64,000 nt of DNA from Swaminathania salitolerans (GTDB taxonomy: Bacteria; Pseudomonadota; Alphaproteobacteria; Acetobacterales; Acetobacteraceae): the NCBI RefSeq assembly GCF_025994315.1, contig NZ_BAQE01000005.1; one strand, given 5' to 3'. Below, in pieces: positions 43,553 to 53,151 of this stretch. The notes beneath the pieces were generated by a model. The model worked only from the letters and a program-made list of their open reading frames with translations. It did no database searches and was not told where the DNA came from. Every line of letters starts with the position of its first letter. Position 1 is the first letter of the stretch. The position numbers were made by a program, and so were the translations under genes.

Positions 43553-43999
43553 CTAGAACGTGACCCCTTCGAGGCCGAGAAGATAGCGTTTGTCGTCCAG
43601 ACCGCCTTCGCCCGAATAGCCGCCCAGATGGGTTTTGCCGAGAACGCGGTGGCAGGGGATCAGGATGGGAATGGGATTATGGGCCATGGCACCACCGATG
43701 GAGCGGGCCGAGCCACCGGCTTTTGCGGCGAGGTCTGCATAGCTGATCGTCTGGCCGTAGGGCACGTCGCGCAATGCGGCCCAGACAGCCTTGCGATAGG
43801 CTGTGCCCCAGGGGGCGAGGGGCAGGTCGAAACTTTCCGCCTCGCCGTCGAAATAGCGTTCCAGCATGGTATGGGCGCGGGTAAGAAGAGGCGTCTTTTC
43901 CTGATCGCGGCCCCATCCCCAGTCGAGAGCGACGATCGCACCTTCGTCTTCGCTGAGGGTCAGGGGACCGAGGGGAGAGTGAAAAGAAAGCTGGGGCAT
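43553..43999 (-). CDS. ogt: Methylated-DNA-protein-cysteine methyltransferase
   Basis: A 148-residue suicide DNA-repair protein removing O6-alkyl groups from guanine. The acceptor cysteine is in [18 protein letters not shown], with the upstream [13 protein letters not shown] helix-turn region. The N-terminal domain is short, as in Ogt. It starts 13 bp from the divergent mnmE start. Confidence 0.95.
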   Translation of the reverse strand: MPQLSFHSPLGPLTLSEDEGAIVALDWGWGRDQEKTPLLTRAHTMLERYFDGEAESFDLPLAPWGTAYRKAVWAALRDVPYGQTISYADLAAKAGGSARSIGGAMAHNPIPILIPCHRVLGKTHLGGYSGEGGLDDKRYLLGLEGVTF

Positions 44000-44012
44000 G
44001 GAAGGGGTTCAC

Positions 44013-45317
44013 ATGGTTGACGCGACGGAAAGCCGGGCGGGACGCAAGGGCGAGGTGATCTTCGCTCTGGCGACGGGTGCCGGGCGGGCGGCGATCGCCA
44101 TCATGCGCGCAAGTGGCCCCGGTGCTCAAGAGGTGCTTTCTGCCCTGTGCGACGGACGGGTTCCGCCACCGCGCCATGCGGGGCTTCGCGCCTTGCATCA
44201 CGAGGGCGAGCATCTGGACGACGCGATGGTGCTGTGGTTGCCGGGGCCGCGCTCCTATACGGGGGAGGATGGGTTCGAGCTGCATCTTCATGCGGGACCT
44301 GCGGTGATCGATCGCGTGGCCATGGCGCTGACATCTCTCGGCGCGCGTCCGGCTGAGGCGGGCGAGTTCACCCGGCGTGCCGTGCAGGCCGGAAGGCTCG
44401 ATCTGCTTCAGGCCGAGGCGATTGCCGATCTGGTCGAGGCCGAAAGCGACAGCCAGCGCCAGCAGGCGCTCGCCCAGGCAGATGGCGCGTTGAGCCGCGT
44501 TTATGAGGGGTGGAGCGAGTCGCTCAAGACCCTGCTCGCCCATCAGGAAGCTCTGATCGATTTCCCCGATGAGGATCTGCCGGATGAGGTCGAGCAGGCC
44601 CTGACGCGCAGGCTCGATATGTTGCGCGATGCCCTGCAGGCGCATCTGTCGGACAGGCGCGGCGAGATCGTGCGCCGCGGGCTGACAGTGGTGATTGCTG
44701 GCGCGCCCAATGTGGGGAAGTCGAGCCTGTTGAACCATCTTGCCGGATATGACGCGGCGATCGTGACGCATCGCGCCGGGACGACGCGCGACGTGATCGC
44801 CATCGACTGGCTGTTTCAGGGCGTGCGATTGCGTCTGGTCGATACGGCGGGACTGCGGGAGACCGAGGATGAGATCGAGGCCGAGGGTATCAGGCGTGCA
44901 TTGTTCCACGTGGAACATGCCGATCTTGTGGTGCATGTCATGGCAGGAGAGGGAGAGCCGCCCCTTCGGGCAGACGCCCTGCTGATCGGCAACAAGATCG
45001 ATGTGAGCCCGCCTCCAGAGGGAACGCTCGGGCTCAGCGTGCATACGGGTGAGGGGATGTCGGCTTTCGAGGCGGCTCTGGCCGGGCGCATCGAGGCGCT
45101 CGTTTCCGGAGCCGGGGCGCCCCTCACGCGCGCGCGCCACCGTGCGGGGATCGAGGAGGCCCTTCATCATCTCGACCAGGCACGGACGGCTCCCTGGCCG
45201 GAGGTCAGGGGTGAGGCGCTGCGTCTCGCCATGCGGGCGCTGGGGCGCCTGACCGGACAAGTTGATGTCGAGTCGCTTCTGGATGTGATATTCGGACAGT
45301 TCTGTATCGGAAAATGA
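44013..45317 (+). CDS. mnmE: tRNA modification GTPase MnmE
   Basis: A 434-residue GTPase that with MnmG installs 5-carboxymethylaminomethyl or 5-aminomethyl groups on U34 of tRNAs. It has the N-terminal formyl-THF binding domain, the helical domain, the inserted G domain with GAPNVGKSS near residue 230, DTAGLRE and GNKID, and the C-terminal functional Cys in FCIGK. Start at 44013 follows GAAGGGG with 6-bp spacing; an in-frame ATG at 43998 is possible. A parS site lies inside the coding region. Confidence 0.97.
   Translation: MVDATESRAGRKGEVIFALATGAGRAAIAIMRASGPGAQEVLSALCDGRVPPPRHAGLRALHHEGEHLDDAMVLWLPGPRSYTGEDGFELHLHAGPAVIDRVAMALTSLGARPAEAGEFTRRAVQAGRLDLLQAEAIADLVEAESDSQRQQALAQADGALSRVYEGWSESLKTLLAHQEALIDFPDEDLPDEVEQALTRRLDMLRDALQAHLSDRRGEIVRRGLTVVIAGAPNVGKSSLLNHLAGYDAAIVTHRAGTTRDVIAIDWLFQGVRLRLVDTAGLRETEDEIEAEGIRRALFHVEHADLVVHVMAGEGEPPLRADALLIGNKIDVSPPPEGTLGLSVHTGEGMSAFEAALAGRIEALVSGAGAPLTRARHRAGIEEALHHLDQARTAPWPEVRGEALRLAMRALGRLTGQVDVESLLDVIFGQFCIGK
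44902..44917. promoter_or_regulatory. parS site inside mnmE
   Basis: TGTTCCACGTGGAACA, a perfect 16-bp palindrome identical to the one at 37187. It encodes Leu-Phe-His-Val-Glu-His within the MnmE G domain, so the protein tolerates the site. Confidence 0.88.
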
Positions 45318-45324
45318 GGCGTGT

Positions 45325-47181
45325 GTGAGCGAGTTTGATGTTGTCGTCATAGGCGGAGGGCATGCAGGAAGCGAGGCGGCAGCCGCCTCGGCACGCTTTG
45401 GCGCGCGTACGCTGCTTCTGACCCAGAAGCCCGGAATGATCGGTGCCATGTCGTGCAACCCGGCCATCGGGGGGATCGGCAAAGGGCATCTGGTGCGCGA
45501 GATCGATGCGCTCGACGGGTTGATGGGACGTGCCGCCGATCGGGCGGGGATTCACTTCAAGCTTCTGAATCGCTCGAAAGGCCCGGCCGTGCATGGACCG
45601 CGCGTCCAGGCAGACCGGTTTCTCTATCGCAAGGCCATTCAGGCGCTTCTGGCCGAAACGCCGAATCTCTCCATCGAGGCAGGCGAGGCGGCGGATCTCG
45701 TGGTGGAGGACAAGCGGGTTGCAGGCGTGGTCTGCGCCGATGGACGCGTGATCCGATGCGGGGCGGTGGTCGTCACCAGCGGCACATTCCTGCGCGGCGT
45801 GATCCATATCGGGCACACGCAGGAACAGGCCGGGCGCATCGGCGAGCGACCGGCGGCCCTTCTCGGTGCGCGTCTGGAGGCGCTCGGGCTGCGTATGGGG
45901 CGTCTCAAGACGGGGACCCCGGCCCGACTGGCGCGCGCGAGCATCGACTGGGAGTCGCTGCCCGAGGATAAGGGGGATGCGCTCCCCGAGCCTTTCAGCC
46001 GCCTCACACAGGGCATCACCACCGAGCAGGTCTCATGTCGGATCACGAGCACCACGCCCGAGACCCATCGGATCATCCGTGACAATCTGGCGCTGTCGGC
46101 GCTTTACGGCGGTGCGATTGCCGGAAAGGGGCCACGCTATTGCCCCTCGATCGAAGACAAGATCGTGCGTTTCGCCGAAAAGGACGGGCATCAGATCTTT
46201 CTCGAGCCCGAAGGTCTGGCGGGCAATCCTGGCGGGGATCTCGTTTATCCGAACGGGATTTCGACAAGTCTTCCTGCCGATATCCAGGCTCTGATGATTG
46301 CCTCGATTCCGGGTCTCGAAAAGGCGCGCATCGTCACGCCGGGTTATGCGGTCGAATATGACTATGTCGATCCCCGCGAGCTTTCGCCGAGCCTTGCGCT
46401 GAATGCTCTCGCCGGGTTGTATCTGGCCGGTCAGATCAACGGCACGACCGGTTATGAAGAGGCAGGTGCGCAAGGGCTGCTGGCAGGGTTGAACGCGGCA
46501 CGTTTCACGGCAGGGAACGCGCCGCTCGTGCTCGGGCGCGATCAGGCCTATCTCGGTGTGATGCTGGACGATCTGACCCTTCAGGGCGTCTCCGAGCCCT
46601 ATCGCATGTTCACTTCGCGTGCCGAATACCGCCTGAGCCTGCGCGCCGATAATGCCGATCTGCGTCTCACCGGGATCGGTATGGCGATGGGCTGCGTCGG
46701 TGCCGAGCGTGCCGCAAGGCTCGATCAGGATCAGGCGGCGATCGCACGCGCCATGGATCGGGCGCGCGAGGCGCTTCATGCGCCGCAGGATCTGGCAGCG
46801 CAGGGGGTCGCGGTGTCGCAGGACGGGCGGCGTCGTTCGCTGCTGGATGTGCTGGCGGGTCAGGCCGACGACACTGTCGCGGCGAGGCTGGCGCCCTGGT
46901 TCGGGGCCTTGCCTCTGCGTATCCGGCGTCATGTCGAGACGGAGGCGCGCTATGGCGGTTATCTCCAGCGTCAGGAGCGTGAGATCAGACAACTGGCCAA
47001 TGAGGCGCAGATCGCGCTTCCGCCGGATCTCGATTATGCCCGTATCGGAGGGCTGAGCAGCGAGATGAAGGAGCGTCTGTCTCTCGCAAGGCCGGAGAAT
47101 TTCGCGGCGGCCCAGCGTGTGCCGGGCGTGACGCCTGCCGCCATGATCGCCTTGCTGGCGCATGTGAGGGCCGCAGCATGA
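45325..47181 (+). CDS. mnmG: tRNA uridine-5-carboxymethylaminomethyl(34) synthesis enzyme MnmG
   Basis: A 618-residue FAD-binding partner of MnmE. N-terminal dinucleotide fold [14 protein letters not shown], then the conserved [24 protein letters not shown], redox Cys regions and the C-terminal helical domain. The start is a GTG at 45325, seven bases after the mnmE stop. The stop overlaps rsmG (ATGA). Confidence 0.98.
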   Translation: MSEFDVVVIGGGHAGSEAAAASARFGARTLLLTQKPGMIGAMSCNPAIGGIGKGHLVREIDALDGLMGRAADRAGIHFKLLNRSKGPAVHGPRVQADRFLYRKAIQALLAETPNLSIEAGEAADLVVEDKRVAGVVCADGRVIRCGAVVVTSGTFLRGVIHIGHTQEQAGRIGERPAALLGARLEALGLRMGRLKTGTPARLARASIDWESLPEDKGDALPEPFSRLTQGITTEQVSCRITSTTPETHRIIRDNLALSALYGGAIAGKGPRYCPSIEDKIVRFAEKDGHQIFLEPEGLAGNPGGDLVYPNGISTSLPADIQALMIASIPGLEKARIVTPGYAVEYDYVDPRELSPSLALNALAGLYLAGQINGTTGYEEAGAQGLLAGLNAARFTAGNAPLVLGRDQAYLGVMLDDLTLQGVSEPYRMFTSRAEYRLSLRADNADLRLTGIGMAMGCVGAERAARLDQDQAAIARAMDRAREALHAPQDLAAQGVAVSQDGRRRSLLDVLAGQADDTVAARLAPWFGALPLRIRRHVETEARYGGYLQRQEREIRQLANEAQIALPPDLDYARIGGLSSEMKERLSLARPENFAAAQRVPGVTPAAMIALLAHVRAAA

Positions 47182-47759
47182 AAGCGGTTTCACGTGAAAC
47201 ACGCGAGCGGCTCGAGATTTTTGCGGCACTTCTCGAAAAATGGAACGCGCGCATCAATCTGGTCAGTCCGCGTGACATGCCGCATCTGTGGGAGCGTCAT
47301 ATCGGGGATTCGTTGCGTCTCGTGCCGTTCATCCCCAGAGGGGCGAGGGTGATCGATCTCGGCTCCGGCGGCGGGTTCCCTGCACTCATGATCGGCATTG
47401 CCTGCGATGCCGAGATGGTGATGGTCGAGTCCGACCAGCGCAAATGTGCGTTTCTGCGTGAAGCGGCGCGTGCCTGTGGCGTCAGGGCGCAGGTGGTGCC
47501 CAAACGCATCGAGCAGGCCGGGGTACCGCCTGCGGCCTTCGTGACAGCGCGTGCTCTGGCATCGCTCCCGCAATTGCTCGAATGGAGTGCGCCTTTTCTG
47601 CTGCCGGAGGGAAAAGCCCTGTTTCTCAAGGGAAAAAATCTGTCCGACGAGTTGACCGAAACCGAGCGGTGCTGGCACATGCAGCACAGAATTCTGGACA
47701 ATCGCGCCGCCTCGGGGGGCGCCATCATCGAGATAAGCGATATCAAACGTGTCGAATAA
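47178..47759 (+). CDS. rsmG: 16S rRNA (guanine(527)-N7)-methyltransferase RsmG
   Basis: A 193-residue SAM-dependent methyltransferase. The SAM-binding motif is [16 protein letters not shown], and the N-terminal [10 protein letters not shown] segment is typical of the family. The ATG overlaps the mnmG stop by 4 bp; the 3' end overlaps parA by 11 bp. A parS site lies at codons 4-8. Confidence 0.96.
   Translation: MKAVSRETRERLEIFAALLEKWNARINLVSPRDMPHLWERHIGDSLRLVPFIPRGARVIDLGSGGGFPALMIGIACDAEMVMVESDQRKCAFLREAARACGVRAQVVPKRIEQAGVPPAAFVTARALASLPQLLEWSAPFLLPEGKALFLKGKNLSDELTETERCWHMQHRILDNRAASGGAIIEISDIKRVE
47186..47201. promoter_or_regulatory. parS site at the rsmG 5' end
   Basis: GGTTTCACGTGAAACA: the 14-bp core GTTTCACGTGAAAC (47187-47200) is a perfect palindrome and the full 16 bp differs from the TGTTTCACGTGAAACA consensus at one base. 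It lies 550 bp upstream of parA. Confidence 0.9.
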
Positions 47760-48561
47760 CGACACGGGCAAGAAGGCCCGTATCCTCGCCGTCACCAACC
47801 AGAAGGGGGGTGTCGGCAAAACCACCACAGCGATCAATCTGGCAGCCGCGCTGGCCATTACGCAGCGCGTTCTGCTGGTCGATCTCGATCCTCAGGGCAA
47901 TGCATCGACCGGTCTCGGTGTCGATTACAATGCCCGCCAGATCGGCAGCTATGCCGCCCTGATGCAGGAGGCGCCGCCCGAAAAACTTCCGCGTCCGACC
48001 GGAACATCGAATCTCGATATCATCGTGGCGAATACCGATCTGGCCGGGGCGGAACTCGAGCTGATCGGCAGCGACCGGCGCGAATTCCGCATCCGGGACG
48101 CGCTCGAGGCGCTTTCGGGGCGCTACGATGTCATTCTCATCGATTGTCCGCCGAGTCTGGGGCTGCTGACCCTCAACGCGCTTGTGGCGGCGGATGGCGT
48201 TCTCATCCCGCTTCAATGCGAGTTCTTTGCGCTCGAGGGAATCAGCCAGATCGTTCGCACCGTCGATCGCGTTCGTCGTGCGTTCAACGCCGATCTTCAT
48301 GTGGAGGGGATCATCCTCACCATGTACGATCGTCGGAACAATCTCTCGGAGCTCGTTGCGGCCGATGCGAGAAGCTTTTTCGGAGATCAGGTTCTCGAGA
48401 CGCTGATCCCGCGCAATATCAAGATTTCCGAAGCGCAAAGCCACGGCTACTCGGTTCTGGACTACGACCGCCGGAGCAGCGGCGCGCAGGCTTACATGGC
48501 CCTCGCGCAGGAAATTGCCGCAAGGCTCGGTATCGTGCAGCAGCAGAAGGCATCGTCATGA
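47749..48561 (+). CDS. parA: Chromosome partitioning ATPase ParA
   Basis: A 270-residue Walker-type ATPase. The deviant Walker A is TNQKGGVGKTTTAIN near residues 13-26, with LIDCPPSLGLLTLNAL as Walker B region. It drives segregation of ParB-parS complexes. The start is a GTG inside rsmG (11-bp overlap), and the stop overlaps parB by 4 bp. The length and lack of an N-terminal HTH mark it as chromosomal type. Confidence 0.97.
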   Translation: MSNNDTGKKARILAVTNQKGGVGKTTTAINLAAALAITQRVLLVDLDPQGNASTGLGVDYNARQIGSYAALMQEAPPEKLPRPTGTSNLDIIVANTDLAGAELELIGSDRREFRIRDALEALSGRYDVILIDCPPSLGLLTLNALVAADGVLIPLQCEFFALEGISQIVRTVDRVRRAFNADLHVEGIILTMYDRRNNLSELVAADARSFFGDQVLETLIPRNIKISEAQSHGYSVLDYDRRSSGAQAYMALAQEIAARLGIVQQQKASS

Positions 48562-49445
48562 GCAAGAAACCGACGGCGCGTCTCGGGCGCGGACTCGCCG
48601 CTCTTCTGGGAGACCAGGCCGTCGAGTTGCCGCGCGCTGGCGGTCAGTCGCCGGAACCGGCCCATCTTCCGGCAACGCTGGGTGTCGATCTTCTGGCGCC
48701 CGGGCCGTTCCAGCCGCGCGTGGATATGGATGAGGGACGGCTTTCGGAACTGGCCGATTCCATAAGAAGCCGCGGTGTCCTGCAACCCATTCTCGTGCGC
48801 CCCGACCCGGCGGAGCCGGGAAGATATCAGATCATCGCCGGTGAGCGGCGCTGGCGTGCGGCCCAGCGAGCCGGGCTGCACGAAGTGCCGGTGCATGTCC
48901 GTCTGCTGGACGATGCGGATGCGATGGCTGCAGCGCTCGTCGAGAACCTGCAGCGCGCCGATCTGAATGCGATCGAAGAGGCAGAGGGCCTGCAGCGCCT
49001 GCTGACCGATTATGCGCTGACGCAGGAGGAGCTGGCCGGGGCAGTCGGGAAATCCCGCCCGCATGTCGGCAATATCCTGCGCCTGCTCAATCTTCCCGAG
49101 GCGGTCAGGCAGAAGGTGCGCGACGGTCTTCTGAGCGCCGGTCATGCGAGGGCGCTTCTCGCCCATCCCGATCCGGCCTCTGCGGCCGATATCGTGATCG
49201 CGCGCGGTCTGAACGTGCGTCAGACCGAGGCCCTTGCCCGACAGGTTCCGGCCGGAAAACAGGAAGAGACCAAACCCCCGCGCGATAATGAACTCGTGCG
49301 GCTCGAGCGCGATCTGGCGTCGCGGCTGGGTCTGCGGGTCAAGATCGAGTTCAACGGGAAAGGGGGCTCGCTGCGTCTCGACTACAGAAGTCTGGACCAG
49401 TTCGATGCCCTGATGCGCCTTCTGTCTCCCGAGAATCCCGACTGA
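48558..49445 (+). CDS. parB: Chromosome partitioning protein ParB
   Basis: A 295-residue CTPase/DNA-binding protein. N-terminal arginine patch LGRGLAALLGD, ParB box with PILVRPDPAEPGRYQIIAGERRWRAAQRAG (including the GERRW CTP motif), the HTH that reads parS (LTQEELAGAVGKSRPHVGNILRLLNLP), and a C-terminal dimerisation domain. The ATG overlaps the parA stop; a longer upstream in-frame extension lies within parA and is rejected. Confidence 0.97.
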   Translation: MSKKPTARLGRGLAALLGDQAVELPRAGGQSPEPAHLPATLGVDLLAPGPFQPRVDMDEGRLSELADSIRSRGVLQPILVRPDPAEPGRYQIIAGERRWRAAQRAGLHEVPVHVRLLDDADAMAAALVENLQRADLNAIEEAEGLQRLLTDYALTQEELAGAVGKSRPHVGNILRLLNLPEAVRQKVRDGLLSAGHARALLAHPDPASAADIVIARGLNVRQTEALARQVPAGKQEETKPPRDNELVRLERDLASRLGLRVKIEFNGKGGSLRLDYRSLDQFDALMRLLSPENPD

Positions 49446-49478
49446 TGATTGCTTATGCGGAACGATGCATTTTTTCTC

Positions 49479-49507
49479 TTGATGCGTCTTCCGCCCCCTG
49501 TTAGAAG
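49479..49507 (+). promoter_or_regulatory. Probable promoter of tRNA-Lys
   Basis: TTGATG (49479-49484) and TAGAAG (49502-49507) are separated by 17 bp and placed 23 bp before the tRNA, a normal arrangement for a tRNA promoter. Each hexamer matches consensus at four to five positions. Confidence 0.5.
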
Positions 49508-49530
49508 CCCACTCACCGGAGCGGGGCTAT

Positions 49531-49606
<76 letters not shown>

Positions 49607-49850
49607 TTGCCCCGCCGGTACTTCCCCTGTGATCTGGATCCGCTCCTTTCCCATGTTGCGATGGGGGATGAGAGTATTGTAACGCTCAGGATACGTTCCT
49701 GGCCTTTATTTTGACACCGATCCGGCTATTTATCTGTCGCACGGTTGTTCCATCCCTGATGGCGTTCTGTTTCAGGGCTCTTCACACAGGTATTCAGCCT
49801 CCTGGAATGGTGATAGGGAGAGCCGATCGATTTTGTCTGGATGGATATGA
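49607..49850. other. Leader region of the capsule-export genes
   Basis: A 244-base spacer with visibly more A/T than the neighbouring genes. A consensus TTGACA occurs at 49711-49716, but no -10 element is found at the proper distance, so promoter assignment is left open. No RNA gene or terminator is seen after the tRNA. Confidence 0.45.
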
Positions 49851-51131
49851 ATGCTGCGGCCTGGTTCGAGTTTCAGTCGACGGTGCAAGATTATTGTGTC
49901 TTGCCTGAATCTTTCCGTGCTTTGCGCGTGCAGTGCCCTTCCCGATAGCGGTCCGACCGAGCGACAGTTCCAGAAGGGACAGAAGGACGCGCAGGCCAGG
50001 GGATTCGATTTTGCGATTCTGCCGCTGCATCTCCCGATGGTCGACCGGATCAACGATACGGTTGCCGCACAGACGGCCCTGCCTCCCATCGTCGCGAGCC
50101 GGAGAGAGAACGATCTCATCGGGCCGGGCGATGTCCTTCAGGTCACGGTTTATGAGATCGGCAATGCCCTGTTCTCGGGTGCCTCGGCGAATGCGAGCGG
50201 GTCCACCTCGATCGGCATGATGGCCGGTGGCATGAGCGGCAGCGCCGGAAGCGCGGCGAGCACGCTCATGTCGGGCAACGCGATGGACAGCAAGCTCTCC
50301 TCGAGTGGCGGGGCTGCGACGCCGACCTCCCTGCCGCCCGTGACGGTCGATTCGAGCGGCTCGATCTATCTGCCTTTCATCGGCAAGGTTCATGTGGCGG
50401 GGCGGAATCGCGAGCAGGTCGGCGCGCTCATCAAGTCGCTTCTGGCGCGGAAATCGCAGTTCCCCGATGTCGTGGTGCATGTCGTGCAGGACAACAGCAA
50501 TTTTGCCGTCATCTATGGTGACGTCAAAATGACCGGGAAATTCCCGCTGACATCGCATCATGAGCGTATTCTCGATGCGGTCGCCACCGCTCAGGGGACG
50601 ATGCATCCGCCCAATGACGAGATCGTGACGCTGACGCGCGCTGGCACGAACTACACTTTCCCGATGCGCGATATCGACGGCGATAACCGGCGCAATATCG
50701 TGCTCCAGCCGGACGATACGCTGAAGCTCGTCTATAATCCCCTGACGTTCACCGTTTTCGGAGCGGCGAACAAGGTGTCGGAGATCCCGTTCGAGCAGCC
50801 GACGCTGACGCTCGCCCAGGCGCTGTCGCGGGCGGCGGGTCTTGCCGATTATCGTGCCGATCCGAACGCAGTCTATCTCATGCGCTACGAGAACAACGAA
50901 GTCCTCCGCCGCCTCGGCGTGAAGACCTCTCCGGTGCGGATGACGACGCCTGTGGTCTACAAGATCGACATGATGGATCCGGCGAGCTATTTCGTGGCCC
51001 AGCGCTTCGAGATGAAGAACAAGGATCTCATCTATGTCGCGAATTCGCGCAGCAACAAGTTCTACAAGTTCTTCGGGCTGATCAGCACCATCATCCAGCC
51101 GGGCATCACTGCCGGCTACATGGCGAAGTAG
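49851..51131 (+). CDS. Polysaccharide export outer-membrane lipoprotein (Wza/KpsD/BexD-like)
   Basis: A 426-residue outer-membrane auxiliary protein. A signal sequence with a plausible lipobox (LCAC) precedes the poly-export domain (LIGPGDVLQVTVYE; then a Ser/Gly-rich insert of about 70 residues; VDSSGSIYLPFIGKVHVAG). Two SLBB-like regions follow (IYGDVKMTGKFPL, FGAANKVSEIPF). It should form the outer-membrane channel for capsule or exopolysaccharide. It ends one base into the next gene. The long low-complexity insert is unusual. Confidence 0.9.
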   Translation: MLRPGSSFSRRCKIIVSCLNLSVLCACSALPDSGPTERQFQKGQKDAQARGFDFAILPLHLPMVDRINDTVAAQTALPPIVASRRENDLIGPGDVLQVTVYEIGNALFSGASANASGSTSIGMMAGGMSGSAGSAASTLMSGNAMDSKLSSSGGAATPTSLPPVTVDSSGSIYLPFIGKVHVAGRNREQVGALIKSLLARKSQFPDVVVHVVQDNSNFAVIYGDVKMTGKFPLTSHHERILDAVATAQGTMHPPNDEIVTLTRAGTNYTFPMRDIDGDNRRNIVLQPDDTLKLVYNPLTFTVFGAANKVSEIPFEQPTLTLAQALSRAAGLADYRADPNAVYLMRYENNEVLRRLGVKTSPVRMTTPVVYKIDMMDPASYFVAQRFEMKNKDLIYVANSRSNKFYKFFGLISTIIQPGITAGYMAK

Positions 51132-52258
51132 TGGCGCATACCATGTCCTTCCTGCAGCGGTTATATCCTCGTACGACCAAGGCGAAGCTCTTTTACGGCA
51201 CGGTGATCGCACCGACATTCGTCACGGCGCTCTATCTCTATCTGGTGGCGAGCCCGCAATATATCTCCGAGACGCATTTCCTCGTGCGCGGCTCCCAGAA
51301 TCACAGCCTGCCTTCCCTCGCCAACGTGATGGAAGGGAGTCTGGGAGGCGGCGCATCCGAAAACACCTATGCCGTGCAGGATTACATGGTGTCGCGCGAC
51401 GCGATGGATCTCCTGCGCCGCGAACTGCATCTCGAGCAGATCTACAACCGGAAAGGGGCCGACTTCATCGCCCGGTATCCGGCCTTCTTCCTCCACAAGA
51501 CGATGGAGAGCTTCTACTGGTACTACAAGCGCCACATAAAGGTGGTGCTCGATGCCGATACGTCGCTTTCGGTCCTTCGTGTCAGGTCCTTCTCGGCCGA
51601 GGATTCGCAGAAGATCGCGAATGCCCTGCTCCAGGCCTCCGAAAAGCTGGTCAACGAGATGAACGCGCGCCAGCGTGAAAATCTGATCGGCGCGGCGCAG
51701 AAGGAAGTCAACGACACGCTGCACAAGATACAGGAACTGCAGAAGCAGCTGGCTGCCTATCAGAACCGGAACAGCCTGATCGATCCGCAGAAGCAGTCTG
51801 TTTCCCTGATCTCGACCGAATATGCCCTGCAGACCATGCTGTCTTCCACGCAGATGCATCTGCAGCAGGTGCAGAAGACCTCTCCAGACAGCCCTTCGAC
51901 CGGTGTGCTCAAAAACCAGATCGACATTCTGAAGGAGCAGCTCGCGGCAGTGCGCTCGCAGATCACGGGCGCCAGTAATTCGCTCGTGCCCAAGCTCATG
52001 GATTTCGACACGCTGACGATCCGCCGTCAGCTTCTCGAGAAGATCCTCGCATCCGAGGTCGCGTCGCTGGAATCCGCGAAGGCCCAGGCGGACAGGCAGA
52101 TGATCTTCCTTGAGGAAGTCACGCAGCCCAATCTGCCGGATTACGCCGAATATCCGCCGAATATCGAGGTTCTGCTCATCGTTTTCGCGACGCTGGGCAT
52201 GGTGTTTCTCATGATCAGCCTTCTGGTATCCGGTGCCAGAGAGCATTCAGCGAACTGA
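51131..52258 (+). CDS. Capsule polysaccharide export inner-membrane protein (KpsE/BexC/CtrB-like)
   Basis: A 375-residue polysaccharide co-polymerase-like protein with two membrane helices (LFYGTVIAPTFVTALYLYLVASPQ near the N-terminus, VLLIVFATLGMVFLMISLLV near the C-terminus). A large periplasmic coiled-coil domain lies between them, with AQKEVNDTLHKIQELQKQLAAYQ and LKNQIDILKEQLAAVRSQI. This is the architecture of KpsE/CtrB. A PNLPDYAEYP motif precedes the last helix. Start is GTG at 51131, sharing a base with the upstream TAG; ATG at 51143 is an equally good alternative. Confidence 0.9.
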   Translation: MAHTMSFLQRLYPRTTKAKLFYGTVIAPTFVTALYLYLVASPQYISETHFLVRGSQNHSLPSLANVMEGSLGGGASENTYAVQDYMVSRDAMDLLRRELHLEQIYNRKGADFIARYPAFFLHKTMESFYWYYKRHIKVVLDADTSLSVLRVRSFSAEDSQKIANALLQASEKLVNEMNARQRENLIGAAQKEVNDTLHKIQELQKQLAAYQNRNSLIDPQKQSVSLISTEYALQTMLSSTQMHLQQVQKTSPDSPSTGVLKNQIDILKEQLAAVRSQITGASNSLVPKLMDFDTLTIRRQLLEKILASEVASLESAKAQADRQMIFLEEVTQPNLPDYAEYPPNIEVLLIVFATLGMVFLMISLLVSGAREHSAN

Positions 52259-52267
52259 CGCGATTCC

Positions 52268-52927
52268 ATGTTGCGATGTATCGATCTCGTCAAGGACTAT
52301 CACCTCGAACGCGGTGGTAGTCGCCGGATTCTGGACCATGTCAATCTGACGGTCCAGAGGGGCGAGAAACTCGGGATACTGGGGCATAACGGTGCCGGTA
52401 AATCCACGCTTCTGAGACTGATCGGCGGCGTCGAGCTGCCGACCGGCGGCAGGATCGAGCGCGACATGTCCATTTCCTGGCCGCTGGGTTTTTCAGGAGC
52501 GTTCCAGGGCAGTCTGAGCGGTCTCGACAATCTCCGTTTCATCTGCCGCATCTATGACAAGGATTATGCCTCGACCCGCGCCTATGTGGACGAATTCGCC
52601 GCGCTCGGCGATCAGCTGCGCGATCCGGTCAAGACCTACTCATCCGGTATGCGCGCCCGTCTGGCTTTCGCGCTCTCTCTCGTCATCGACTTCGATTGCT
52701 ATCTCATCGACGAGGTGATCATGGTGGGCGATGCGCGCTTCATCGACAAATGCAATTACGAGCTCATGGAGAAGAAATCCTCGCGTGGCCTCATCCTTGT
52801 GTCGCACAGCATGGACTATATCCGTCAGGTCTGCGATCGCTGCGTCATCATCCAGAACGGACGCGTGATCGATACGGAGAGCGTCGAGCAGGGGATCGAG
52901 CTGTACCGGAACGATTGTCTCGCCTAG
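52268..52927 (+). CDS. Capsule polysaccharide ABC transporter ATP-binding protein (KpsT-like)
   Basis: A 219-residue ATPase of the KpsT/BexA/CtrD class. Walker A GHNGAGKSTLLR near residue 40, signature YSSGMRARLAFALSL, Walker B FDCYLIDEVIMVGD, and switch His in LVSHSM. It should energise export of lipid-linked polysaccharide. The membrane permease (KpsM) it needs is not encoded next to it or elsewhere in this window. The start lies 9 bp after the upstream stop. Confidence 0.93.
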   Translation: MLRCIDLVKDYHLERGGSRRILDHVNLTVQRGEKLGILGHNGAGKSTLLRLIGGVELPTGGRIERDMSISWPLGFSGAFQGSLSGLDNLRFICRIYDKDYASTRAYVDEFAALGDQLRDPVKTYSSGMRARLAFALSLVIDFDCYLIDEVIMVGDARFIDKCNYELMEKKSSRGLILVSHSMDYIRQVCDRCVIIQNGRVIDTESVEQGIELYRNDCLA

Positions 52928-53030
52928 AGCAAGACGTCTGCACTCGTGACCGGTCGGCTTTGCGCAGACGCGCCATGCGGGCGTGACGTGTGTCCCGGGC
53001 ACCAGGGATCTTCTGTTTTTCGGGAGAATG

Positions 53031-53105
53031 TGGCTGGGGTGGGAGGGATCGAACCTCCGCATGGCGGAATCAAAATCCGCTGCCTTACCGCTTGGCTACA
53101 CCCCA
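53031..53105 (-). tRNA. tRNA-Gln (anticodon TTG)
   Basis: A 75-nt cloverleaf on the minus strand. Acceptor TGGGGTG pairs with CACCCCA, the anticodon stem GCGGA/TCCGC encloses loop TTTTGAT (anticodon TTG), and the T-arm has GGTTCGATCC. The CCA end is encoded. Confidence 0.96.
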
Positions 53106-53118
53106 TTGCGCTGAAGGG

Positions 53119-53147
53119 CTTTTAGTCTGCCTCCCCGCGCGCGTAAA
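53119..53147 (-). promoter_or_regulatory. Probable promoter of tRNA-Gln
   Basis: On the minus strand TTTACG (53142-53147) and TAAAAG (53119-53124) are separated by 17 bp, and the tRNA starts 13 bp beyond. Each hexamer matches consensus at four positions. Confidence 0.5.
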
Positions 53148-53151
53148 GCCA

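Noticed and set aside
49711..49739. Promoter with TTGACA at 49711 before the capsule-export genes
   Set aside because: The -35 hexamer is perfect, but no acceptable -10 occurs 16-18 bp downstream, so it is not listed as a promoter.
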